From positions 1 to 6,242 of the forward strand of contig JAGASC010000345.1 in NCBI GenBank assembly GCA_017621905.1: DNA of 6,242 nt, in the 5' to 3' direction. Shown here one piece after another: positions 1-6,204 of the stretch; positions within the stretch are counted from its first letter, which is position 1; every line of letters starts with the position of its first letter. This DNA comes from Roseburia sp. (GTDB lineage: Bacteria; Bacillota; Clostridia; Lachnospirales; Lachnospiraceae). The notes below the pieces were generated by a model. It had not been told where the DNA came from, ran no database searches, and saw only the letters and a list, made by a program, of their open reading frames with translations. The translations under genes were made by a program, and so were the position numbers.

Positions 1-380
1 AGCTTTCCTGGGGGCATTGTCTCAAGATTTTCGATGCAGGCGGATATGAGATCGGTACCGTCAAAGAACGAATTCTGACCTGGCTGCCGAAATTCGAGAT
101 GTACCTGGGCAACCGGTATATCGGCTGTATCAGCAAGGAGCTTAGTTTCTTCAAACCGAGATACAACATTGACTGCAACGGCTGGCAGATTGAGGGGAAT
201 TTCCTTGAGTGGGATTACAATATCCGGAATGCTTCCGGGCAAAACATTGCTGCAGTATCAAAAGAATTATTCAACTGGACGGATACCTATGTGATAGACG
301 TGTACGACCCGCAGGATGCTCTCTGCGCTCTTATGCTTGTACTTGCCATTGATGCGGAGAAGTGTTCGAGAAATGATTAA
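1..380 (+). CDS. LURP-one-related / YxjI-family protein, 3' part only
   Basis: The reading frame is open from the left edge (first full codon at base 3), so the 5' end of the gene lies outside the window; the ATG at 99 is internal. The visible 125 residues contain the repeating beta-strand pattern of the LURP-one-related (DUF567, YxjI) fold: a G-x-x-x-K-I-F-D-x-G-G-Y-E-I-G segment, then I-L-T-W-L-P-K-F-E, I-S-K-E-L-S-F-F-K-P-R-Y, and a W-D-Y-N-I-R-N strand. The end is a D-x-x-D-A-L-x-A-L-M-L-V-L-A-I-D-A helix, which is typical of the family C terminus. The fold resembles the Tubby C-terminal barrel with a buried helix. Its biochemical role in bacteria is not established. There is no signal peptide in the visible part. 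The next gene starts 35 bp downstream and could share its transcript. The family call is fairly secure; the function is unknown. Confidence 0.8.
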   Translation, partial: LSWGHCLKIFDAGGYEIGTVKERILTWLPKFEMYLGNRYIGCISKELSFFKPRYNIDCNGWQIEGNFLEWDYNIRNASGQNIAAVSKELFNWTDTYVIDVYDPQDALCALMLVLAIDAEKCSRND

Positions 381-415
381 GGAGAAGGGCAGGGGCGAGG
401 AAAGGGAGTAAGAGT

Positions 416-1321
416 ATGCATATCAAAAAAACAAAGCTTCATATCGGACTGCGAACCGTAAAGACAGCCACTGCGGTGGTTATCGCCATGGTGATTGTTA
501 ATGCCTATGGTGCTACCACATCCAGACTGATCTTTGCAATGCTGGGAGCTATGGTCGCTATGGAGCCGACCTTCAAGGGATCGGTGAAGTCCTGCCTGAC
601 CCAGATCATAGGCGTGCTTTTCGGCGCATCCGCAGGGGTACTGCTGCTTTTACTGCCGATTCATCCGCTTGTGGCTGCTGGTATCGGTATTGTACTTGTG
701 ATTACGCTTTACAACCTATTACGCATCCGTTTCTCACCCACATTGCCCTGCCTGATTCTTGCAACCATATGTACCACGCCGGATATTCAGCCGTTGACCT
801 ATGCATTGGGGCGAATCTGGGACACTGCCATCGGATTAAGTGTAGGCATGCTGATAAATACGCTGATTTTTCCCTACGATAACAGTCAAAAAATTTGTTC
901 TGCGGCGGAGAGCCTGGAACGGGAAGTGCTTGTTTTTCTGGAAGATATGTTCGATGGTGACGATATACTGCCCAATACGGAAAAAATGGCCCGCACAATC
1001 GATGATATGGCCAGGCAGCTGTCCATTTTTTCCGATCAGTGGCTGCTGTTGCGTTTGAAACGGAATCGCAATAAGCTGAAGGATTTTCAAATCAGCGCGG
1101 GAAAGGCCAGGCAGCTGGTTGCACAGATGGAGGTGCTGTGCCGAATGGAGCAGCCCGGGAGGCTTAGCGATGAAAATCGAAAAAGGCTGAAGGAATGCGG
1201 TGCAAATATTCTGGATCAGAGAACTGTGGATGAAATACAGGAACTGGATATTATAACAAACTATCATGTTGAACAGATCTTGACGCTGCGGCAGGAACTG
1301 CTTGATGTATTGCGGATGTAA
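416..1321 (+). CDS. FUSC / aromatic acid exporter family (ArAE_1-like) membrane protein
   Basis: This 301-residue protein has the layout of the small Gram-positive ArAE/FUSC proteins. The N-terminal half (about residues 15-153) has several closely spaced hydrophobic segments: roughly 17-32, 36-50, 63-80, 84-101, 107-121 and 131-152. The C-terminal half (about 160-301) is a charged, mostly helical cytoplasmic domain. Recognisable family features are R-T-V-K-T-A near the N terminus, M-E-P-T-F-K-G-S at 49-56 after the second segment, and G-R-I-W-D-T-A-I-G...N-T-L-I-F-P at 132-153, which ends the membrane part. Characterised relatives such as E. coli AaeB and plant ALMT-like proteins export aromatic or organic acids, but most bacterial members have no known substrate. 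The start is supported by GGGAG at 404-408, 7 nt before the ATG. It lies 35 bp after the LURP-one gene and 42 bp before the acetyltransferase gene. The family call is solid; the substrate cannot be assigned. Confidence 0.85.
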   Translation: MHIKKTKLHIGLRTVKTATAVVIAMVIVNAYGATTSRLIFAMLGAMVAMEPTFKGSVKSCLTQIIGVLFGASAGVLLLLLPIHPLVAAGIGIVLVITLYNLLRIRFSPTLPCLILATICTTPDIQPLTYALGRIWDTAIGLSVGMLINTLIFPYDNSQKICSAAESLEREVLVFLEDMFDGDDILPNTEKMARTIDDMARQLSIFSDQWLLLRLKRNRNKLKDFQISAGKARQLVAQMEVLCRMEQPGRLSDENRKRLKECGANILDQRTVDEIQELDIITNYHVEQILTLRQELLDVLRM

Positions 1322-1351
1322 AAATCTGCTCCAGTCTGATTCGCTGGAAAG

Positions 1352-1356
1352 AAAGG
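1352..1356 (+). promoter_or_regulatory. Ribosome binding site bearing on the acetyltransferase start
   Basis: AAAGG here is the only purine-rich site before the GNAT gene. Its 7-nt spacing suits a TTG start at 1364 better than the ATGs at 1370 and 1373. Confidence 0.4.
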
Positions 1357-1363
1357 CTAGTTA

Positions 1364-1867
1364 TTGATTATGATGAAATTTACAAGAGCAACAGAAAATG
1401 ATAAAACAGAAATTTTAGCATTATATCGCTCCCTGGTGGGAACAGAATTTTGCGCATGGAATGAGAATTATCCCAGTGAGATTGAAGTCGAGGGCGATAT
1501 GTCCAGGGATGCGTTATTTTGTTTAAAAGATGATGAGAGAAAAATCATCGGTGTTATATCTATAGATGATGATGAAGCGGTTGAAAAATTGCCGTGTTGG
1601 ACGGAAAGCCTAAAACCAGCTGCAGAGCTGTCCAGACTTGGCGTGCGGGTAGAAAACCAGAATCAGGGGATTGCAAGAAAATTATTGCAGTATGGTATGG
1701 AAGAGCTAAAGTGCCAGGGGATGAAAAGCGTGCATTTCCTGGTCTGCAAGACAAATCAAAAGGCGATTCGGTCTTATGATAAATTGAATTTTGATATCGT
1801 GGGAGAATGTGAACTTTTCGGAGAAGAGTGGTGGTGCTATGAAAAAAGCCTTCTTGATGCAAAGTAG
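1364..1867 (+). CDS. GNAT-family N-acetyltransferase
   Basis: The predicted protein is a single GNAT domain of 167 residues. It opens with the usual I-R-x-A-T-x-x-D-like strand (K-F-T-R-A-T-E-N-D at 5-13). The acetyl-CoA-binding motif A is L-G-V-R-V-E-N-Q-N-Q-G-I-A at 92-104, where Q99-x-x-G102-x-A104 fits the Q/R-x-x-G-x-G/A pyrophosphate loop. Motif B is N131-x-x-A134-x-x-x-Y138-x-x-x-x-F, the standard 'N-x-x-A-x-x-x-Y-x-k-x-G/N-F' end of the fold. The acceptor substrate cannot be read from sequence. Start choice is open: TTG at 1364 has AAAGG at 1352-1356 with a 7-nt spacer, while ATGs at 1370 and 1373 sit 13 and 16 nt from the same site. The first part of the gene looks visibly more AT-rich than its neighbours, a weak hint of a different history. 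It is followed by a promoter-bearing gap and probably ends the upstream transcript, though no clear terminator is present. Confidence 0.85.
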   Translation: MIMMKFTRATENDKTEILALYRSLVGTEFCAWNENYPSEIEVEGDMSRDALFCLKDDERKIIGVISIDDDEAVEKLPCWTESLKPAAELSRLGVRVENQNQGIARKLLQYGMEELKCQGMKSVHFLVCKTNQKAIRSYDKLNFDIVGECELFGEEWWCYEKSLLDAK

Positions 1868-1898
1868 TATTTATATATTATTTCAGCCCCGGTTGGTT

Positions 1899-1904
1899 TA
1901 TAAT
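1899..1904 (+). promoter_or_regulatory. Candidate -10 box for the NlpC/P60-CapA unit
   Basis: A perfect TATAAT lies in the AT-rich gap between the acetyltransferase and the hydrolase gene. Transcription would start near 1911 and give a leader of about 40 nt. The region 16-18 bp upstream (about 1875-1882) is AT-rich but has no good TTGACA match, and there is no TGn extension. The promoter is therefore either weak or activator-dependent, or the match is by chance. Confidence 0.45.
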
Positions 1905-1939
1905 GTTTTGGTAATAGTCAGAAAGTATGTATAAGATAT

Positions 1940-1943
1940 GGAG
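1940..1943 (+). promoter_or_regulatory. Ribosome binding site deciding the hydrolase start
   Basis: GGAG is 6 nt before the ATG at 1950. The alternative in-frame ATG at 1938 overlaps this site and has no comparable site upstream of its own, so 1950 is preferred. Confidence 0.6.
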
Positions 1944-1949
1944 CAAGGG

Positions 1950-3221
1950 ATGAAAAAACGAATCGGTATCGCAGTGATACTGTGCTGCCTGGGACTAATT
2001 GTGGGCCTTGGCATTGGCAGTCTCAAAAGGAACGATAAACAAAAAGAGATTGTTTCCAAAGAGTCTGCCGTGTCGACAGAAGTTGGTCTGGAAAATATAG
2101 CGGTCGGCTTTTCCGCGGAGATTGTACGCCAGCTGCAGGAAACCGCCGATGACAAAGCAACGGTAAAATCGGAAGATGTGCCTACCGTGGCAGCGGAAAA
2201 TAAGGCGGTAATGGAAGCAGAGAATGAATCCGTGGTGTCAGCAGAAGAAGTTTCTGAGAATGAGGCTGAATGTGAATACATCAATTTTGTAATCGCAGAC
2301 GTGGACAACTATGTAAATGTCAGAAATCAACCCTCCACCGAGGGGGAAATTGTTGGAAAAATCTTTGACGGTGCAGTGGCGCAGATTCTTGCAGCTGCCG
2401 GCGAAGAGAATGACTGGTTCCAAATTACTTCCGGAAATGTAGAAGGATATGTCAAGGCAGAATACTTTTTGCATGGTGATGCCGCAGCGGCAGTGATTGA
2501 CGAGTATGTGGTAAAAACAGTGGAAGTACAGGCGGACAGGCTGAATGTCAGACCGGAACCCTCTACAAATGCTGCCCGCATCGGTTATTTGGAAAAGGGC
2601 GAAAAAGTGAAATTGCTGGAAGACTGCGGTGAATGGCTCCGCGTACAGTATACAACCCGGAAAGAAGGATATGTAGCGGCCGAGCATGTCATGGTACAAG
2701 AGGGATATATTTACGCAAAAACTCTTGTGGAAGAACAGGAAGAAGCTGCAGCGAGAGCGGTAATTGAGGCGAGGGGAAACATAACGGAACAAAAGGCGTC
2801 GGAGACTTTGACGAATATTGAATTCCCGGCAACCACATATACATCCAATAAGGAACTGCGGAGGGCTATCGTAGATTATGCTTTGCAGTATGTGGGCAGC
2901 CAGTATGTGCACGGCGGCAGCAGCCTTGCCAGCGGCACAGACTGCTCTGGCTTTACCTGCTTTATATATGCAGATTTTGGCTATTCCATCAGCCGTACAC
3001 CGGGCGGGCAGTTAAGCAGTGCGGGGTGCAGTATTGATTATAGCCAGATTCAGCTGGGAGACATTATCTGCTATAGCAACAACGGCGGGGCCAGCTGTAC
3101 ACATGTGGCACTTTATATCGGTGACGGACAGATTGTACATGCCGCGAATTCTCGAAAAGGCGTTATTATTGGCAGGGCGGATTACAGCCCAATTGTGGGC
3201 ATAAAAAATGTGATAGATTGA
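1950..3221 (+). CDS. Membrane-anchored SH3b-SH3b-NlpC/P60 peptidoglycan hydrolase
   Basis: This 423-residue protein (from the ATG at 1950; an in-frame ATG at 1938 would add four residues) starts M-K-K-R followed by a hydrophobic stretch at about 5-24. That stretch is an uncleaved anchor or signal peptide with no clear cleavage site. An acidic Ala/Glu/Val/Ser linker (about 30-108) leads to two bacterial SH3 domains, at about 110-176 (with N-Y-V-N-V-R-N-x-P-S-T) and 186-249 (with R-L-N-V-R-x-E-P-S-T). Each ends in E-G-Y-V. A charged helix (about 255-276) links to the C-terminal NlpC/P60 domain (about 302-421). The catalytic Cys332 is in T-D-C-S-G-F, His385 in T-H-V-A-L-Y-I-G and the third polar residue, His397, in I-V-H-A-A, so the triad is complete. 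Family members are cysteine peptidases that cut peptidoglycan stem peptides, usually D-gamma-Glu to diamino acid; SH3b domains bind the wall. Its stop codon overlaps or abuts the start of the CapA-like gene. Function call is strong; the exact bond cut is inferred. Confidence 0.92.
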   Translation: MKKRIGIAVILCCLGLIVGLGIGSLKRNDKQKEIVSKESAVSTEVGLENIAVGFSAEIVRQLQETADDKATVKSEDVPTVAAENKAVMEAENESVVSAEEVSENEAECEYINFVIADVDNYVNVRNQPSTEGEIVGKIFDGAVAQILAAAGEENDWFQITSGNVEGYVKAEYFLHGDAAAAVIDEYVVKTVEVQADRLNVRPEPSTNAARIGYLEKGEKVKLLEDCGEWLRVQYTTRKEGYVAAEHVMVQEGYIYAKTLVEEQEEAAARAVIEARGNITEQKASETLTNIEFPATTYTSNKELRRAIVDYALQYVGSQYVHGGSSLASGTDCSGFTCFIYADFGYSISRTPGGQLSSAGCSIDYSQIQLGDIICYSNNGGASCTHVALYIGDGQIVHAANSRKGVIIGRADYSPIVGIKNVID

Positions 3222-3229
3222 GAAAACGA

Positions 3230-4657
3230 ATGAAAAAGAGAATTTTTTTAGTTATAACAATATTTGCATTGCTGTCGGCAGGAGGCCTGCTGATGGGATG
3301 CCGGAGTTCGCAGTGGCTGCAGGAAGCAGTTTCTTTTGCGGAAGAAATGGGAATGAACTCTCTTTTCTTTGAGAAGGAGACGAAAGATACGCATGCTATT
3401 GTCACGGCAGAAAACGATTCTTCTGAGACAGGGGTGAAGGATGCGCATTCTACTGCCACGACAGGGGCACAGGAAGCCTCCTCATTCGATAAGGCAGCAG
3501 CAGAAGACACATCATTTCTGGAGGCTACGGAAGCAGAACCGGCTTTTCTGAAGCGGGAGATTACCCTTATGGCTACCGGGGATAATTTGATGCATATGGG
3601 AGTCGTAAACGCCGGAATTCAGGCGGATGGCTCCTATGACTATTCCTTTCTGTTTGAGGGAATCTCCGATTTTCTTGAGGTGGCCGATATTAAAATAACA
3701 AATCAGGAAATCATTCTGGGCGGGAATGAGCTGGGATTTTCAGGTTATCCGAAATTCAATGCTCCCACGGAGCTGGGGGATGCTATTGCGGAGGCTGGAT
3801 ACAATGTGGTGCTTCATGCATCCAATCATGCTGCGGACAGGGAGGTTTCCGGATTATTGAACTGCGTGTCCTTTTGGGAAAACCACCCGGAAGTACTTAT
3901 GGTAGGCATTCACAAAGAGCCGGCGGAGAGTCACGATATTCCGCTGCTTACCATAGATGATATTACCTTTGCCATACTGAATTACACCTATGGCCCCAAC
4001 CTGGAGGTGATACCGGAGTCTGTTCGCGGGCATCTGGATATGCTGTGTGACTGGGACAGGAATACCGGGTATATGGACTATACAACAATAAATCCCCAGG
4101 TACTATCGGACATAGAAGCAGCAGAAGAAGTTGCGGATGTGGTAATTGTCTGCCCCCATTGGGGGACAGAATATACGCCGGTACCTTCCAGTTATCAGGA
4201 AACGTTTGCCGAGCAGATGACGCAGGCCGGAGCCGATTTGTTTATCGGCACCCACCCGCATGTGGTACAGCCGGTAGAATGGATAGAGAGTGAAAATGGA
4301 AATCGTGCGCTCTGCTACTATTCGCTGGGAAATTACGTTTCCACACAAAAGCAGGGGTTGTGCATGTTAGAGGCTATGGCATGGGTTACTTTTCGTGCGA
4401 CAGAAGATGGGGTGGTAATTTCCGAAGAAAAAACAGGGGCAATCCCCATGGTCTGCCATTATAAAAGCGGACCGGTGCGAGCGGAAAACGTGTATCTGTT
4501 GGAGAATTATACCCAGGAGCAGGCGGATGTCCATGGAATTCGGGCGTATGGTGGGGTAAATCTTACTTTAAATGATTTGCAGACCTGGAGTGAGGAAATT
4601 CTGGGCCAGTGGGTGTTGACTTCGGATGCTGTGCTTGAGGCGGAAGGGGAACAGTAA
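3230..4657 (+). CDS. CapA-family (PGA_cap) secreted metallophosphatase-like protein
   Basis: Numbering is from the ATG at 3230 (475 residues). A TTG at 3218 in the same frame overlaps the upstream stop codon by one base step (TTGA) and would add four residues; neither start has a strong Shine-Dalgarno site, which suggests translational coupling. The N terminus M-K-K-R plus a hydrophobic core ends in L-M-G-C24, a possible but imperfect lipobox (Met at -2). A Ser/Thr/Ala/Glu-rich linker (about 36-105) contains a degenerate internal repeat. The CapA domain follows with its metal-binding motifs: G-D-N-L-M-H at 117-122, N158-x-E160, N199-H200 with D203, P-H310-W-G-T-E-Y, G-T-H-P-H at 340-344 and Y-S-L-G-N at 364-368. 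This is the calcineurin-like fold linked to poly-gamma-glutamate capsule synthesis in Bacillus. Here no capB, capC or pgsA-type partner is in the window, so capsule synthesis is not supported. A role in envelope or peptidoglycan processing beside the NlpC/P60 enzyme is an inference. Confidence 0.88.
   Translation: MKKRIFLVITIFALLSAGGLLMGCRSSQWLQEAVSFAEEMGMNSLFFEKETKDTHAIVTAENDSSETGVKDAHSTATTGAQEASSFDKAAAEDTSFLEATEAEPAFLKREITLMATGDNLMHMGVVNAGIQADGSYDYSFLFEGISDFLEVADIKITNQEIILGGNELGFSGYPKFNAPTELGDAIAEAGYNVVLHASNHAADREVSGLLNCVSFWENHPEVLMVGIHKEPAESHDIPLLTIDDITFAILNYTYGPNLEVIPESVRGHLDMLCDWDRNTGYMDYTTINPQVLSDIEAAEEVADVVIVCPHWGTEYTPVPSSYQETFAEQMTQAGADLFIGTHPHVVQPVEWIESENGNRALCYYSLGNYVSTQKQGLCMLEAMAWVTFRATEDGVVISEEKTGAIPMVCHYKSGPVRAENVYLLENYTQEQADVHGIRAYGGVNLTLNDLQTWSEEILGQWVLTSDAVLEAEGEQ
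3383..3460 (+). repeat. Degenerate 24-nt direct repeat in the CapA linker, period 54 nt
   Basis: The copies at 3383-3406 and 3437-3460 agree at 19 of 24 positions by eye and are in the same frame, so the protein repeats the pattern K-D-x-H-x-x-x-T every 18 residues (about residues 52-59 and 70-77). Similarity beyond the 24 nt fades quickly. It probably records an old in-frame duplication that lengthened the surface linker. Confidence 0.5.
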
Positions 4658-4696
4658 CGAAAGTTATAAGATTTTTGTCAGTAACGATATTTTTTC

Positions 4697-4725
4697 TTGT
4701 AAAAATGAGCATAAGCAAGTATACT
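4697..4725 (+). promoter_or_regulatory. Sigma-A-type promoter of the nucleobase permease gene
   Basis: TTGTAA at 4697-4702 and TATACT at 4720-4725 are separated by exactly 17 bp. The match is 4 of 6 and 5 of 6 to consensus, in an AT-rich intergenic region. Transcription would start near 4731-4733, giving a leader of about 50 nt before the ATG at 4782. The permease therefore probably has its own transcript rather than depending on the CapA unit. Confidence 0.65.
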
Positions 4726-4730
4726 CTAAA

Positions 4731-4753
4731 GTGATAGGCAAATATACCTATAC
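4731..4753 (+). promoter_or_regulatory. Inverted repeat at the predicted 5' end of the permease mRNA
   Basis: ATAGG (4734-4738) pairs with CCTAT (4747-4751) around an 8-nt loop. With G4733 bulged out, GT (4731-4732) pairs with AC (4752-4753), for seven pairs in total. It sits at the predicted transcription start, so it could be an operator or a 5'-terminal RNA hairpin. The stem is short and AT-rich, and chance is possible. Confidence 0.35.
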
Positions 4754-4765
4754 AAATGAAAAGAG

Positions 4766-4771
4766 AAGGAG
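4766..4771 (+). promoter_or_regulatory. Strong ribosome binding site for the permease
   Basis: AAGGAG lies 10 nt before the ATG at 4782. It excludes the much longer in-frame reading that begins at 4626 inside the CapA gene. Confidence 0.75.
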
Positions 4772-4781
4772 AGACACAGTT

Positions 4782-6164
4782 ATGAAGCAGCAGCAGGAAG
4801 CGATTCGGGATGCAAGAGTGCTTGGAGTACCCAAGATGCTGATCCTTGGATTGCAGCACATGTTCGCCATGTTCGGCGCAACAATCTTAGTACCAATTTT
4901 GGTAAATAACTATTTTGAAGGAGAAGGACTTTCGATTCAGGTGACCCTGATTTGTGCAGGACTTGGAACTTTATTTTTCCATCTTTGCGCGAAGTTAAAG
5001 GTGCCTGCATTCTTAGGTTCTTCTTTTGCGTTTCTGGGAGGTTTCCAGACAGTAGCACAGCTGGATACCGGTATTTTTGCAGGCATGACCATGGGAGAGA
5101 AGCTTCCCTATGCATGTGGTGGTATTGTAGTGGCAGGGGCACTTTACCTGGTGCTTGCACTTGTAATTAAACTGATCGGTGTAAAGAAGGTTATGAAATT
5201 CCTTCCGCCGGTAGTAACAGGACCGATGATTATCTGTATCGGACTTTCCTTAGCGCCTTCCGCAGTCAGCAATGCTTCGACCAACTGGCTTTTGGCAATT
5301 ATCGCGCTGGGCACCATCATTATCTTTAACATCTGGGGCAAAGGAATGTTCAAGATTATTCCTATCCTGATGGGGGTTGTGATTTCCTATGTGGCAGCAG
5401 TGATTTTCTATGCACTTGGAATGACCAATGCAGACGGATCTGCAATTCTCAATTTTGCAGGTGTGCAGAGTGCAAGCTGGGTAGGACTTCCGCCGTTCCA
5501 GCTATGTAAGTTTGATCTTACAGCGATTCTGGTCATGGCGCCGATCGCACTGGCTACCATGATGGAACATATCGGAGATATATCTGCCATCTCTGCAACC
5601 ACAGGAGAAAACTTCATAGAAGATCCGGGTCTTCACAGAACTTTGATCGGTGACGGTGTTGCGACTTCTCTTGCAGCATTGGTAGGCGGTCCTGCGAATA
5701 CGACCTACGGCGAGAACACAGGTGTTCTGGAGCTGAGTAAAGTATACGATCCAAGAGTCATCCGTCTGGCAGCAATTTATGCAGTGATTCTCAGCTTTAT
5801 TCCGAAAATGGCAGAAGTGATCGGTTCCATTCCTTCTGCAATCATTGGTGGTGTAAGCTTCATGCTTTACGGTATGATTTCCGCAATCGGTGTCAGAAAC
5901 GTGGTTGAGAATAAGGTAGACTTCACGAAGTCAAGAAACCTGATTATAGCAGCAGTTATCCTTGTCTGCGGACTTGGTTTCTCCGATGGACTTACCTTCA
6001 CCATCGCCGGAACCTCTATTACACTGACAGGTCTTGCAATTGCAGCACTTGCAGGTATCATCTTAAATGCGATTCTGCCAGGCAACGACTATGAGTTTGG
6101 CGCAAGTCCGGAGAAAGATGAGAACCAGGGTGTGAATATGAAACCTAATTTTAAGGAGAAATAG
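4782..6164 (+). CDS. uraA: Uracil permease-like NCS2/NAT nucleobase:cation symporter
   Basis: This 460-residue integral membrane protein has the normal length of the family and fits the 14-segment (7+7 inverted repeat) NAT fold. Landmarks match E. coli UraA closely: L-Q-H-M-F-A-M-F-G-A-T-I-L-V-P at 24-38 (TM1), P-A-F-L-G-S-S-F-A-F at 75-84 (TM3 region), M-E262-H-I-G-D266 (TM8), D-P-G-L-H-R at 281-286, and N-T-T-Y-G-E311-N-T-G-V (TM10), followed by G-G-V-S-F-M-L-Y-G. E262 and E311 correspond to the uracil-binding E241 and E290 of UraA. The position of UraA His245 is Asp266, as in purine-transporting NAT members. The likely job is proton-linked uptake of uracil, possibly xanthine or another base. 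The C-terminal tail is short, charged and cytoplasmic. The start follows AAGGAG and a promoter of its own, with no PyrR attenuator or purine riboswitch visible in the short leader. Family certain; substrate probable. Confidence 0.93.
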   Translation: MKQQQEAIRDARVLGVPKMLILGLQHMFAMFGATILVPILVNNYFEGEGLSIQVTLICAGLGTLFFHLCAKLKVPAFLGSSFAFLGGFQTVAQLDTGIFAGMTMGEKLPYACGGIVVAGALYLVLALVIKLIGVKKVMKFLPPVVTGPMIICIGLSLAPSAVSNASTNWLLAIIALGTIIIFNIWGKGMFKIIPILMGVVISYVAAVIFYALGMTNADGSAILNFAGVQSASWVGLPPFQLCKFDLTAILVMAPIALATMMEHIGDISAISATTGENFIEDPGLHRTLIGDGVATSLAALVGGPANTTYGENTGVLELSKVYDPRVIRLAAIYAVILSFIPKMAEVIGSIPSAIIGGVSFMLYGMISAIGVRNVVENKVDFTKSRNLIIAAVILVCGLGFSDGLTFTIAGTSITLTGLAIAALAGIILNAILPGNDYEFGASPEKDENQGVNMKPNFKEK

Positions 6165-6179
6165 TAATTGTTCAGGTCA

Positions 6180-6204
6180 GGTTCATGCATTTACTGCATG
6201 AACC
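6180..6204 (+). other. Perfect 10-bp stem-loop after the permease gene
   Basis: The arms 6180-6189 and 6195-6204 (GGTTCATGCA and its exact complement) enclose a 5-nt loop, starting 15 nt after the stop codon. No run of T follows on either strand, so it is not a classic intrinsic terminator. It may be a 3' mRNA-protecting or processing hairpin, a Rho-type end, or a protein-binding palindrome for whatever lies downstream. Confidence 0.6.

Noticed and set aside
836..1267. Antisense open frame opposite the FUSC C-terminal half
   Set aside because: It has no family features and lies wholly opposite a well-supported gene.
1868..1937. Terminator after the acetyltransferase gene
   Set aside because: No stem longer than four pairs is followed by a T-run here; the region looks like a promoter gap instead.
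2238..2912. Long antisense open frame (224 codons) opposite the SH3b region
   Set aside because: It has no recognisable domain and no ribosome site, and its composition is what is expected from the complement of the hydrolase gene, whose protein domains are clear.
4655..4676. TAAC-GAAA-GTTA hairpin followed by five T as a terminator for the CapA gene
   Set aside because: The stem is only 4 bp and AU-rich, and the T-run starts several bases after it. This is too weak to call.
4626..4781. 52-codon in-frame N-terminal extension of the permease, starting inside the CapA gene
   Set aside because: The extension is polar and unlike any NAT N terminus, has no ribosome site, and spans the promoter. 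AAGGAG before 4782 and the UraA-like start of the protein fix the real start.
4726..4781. Purine riboswitch or PyrR attenuator in the permease leader
   Set aside because: The leader is about 50 nt and lacks the conserved cores of either element and any terminator stem.
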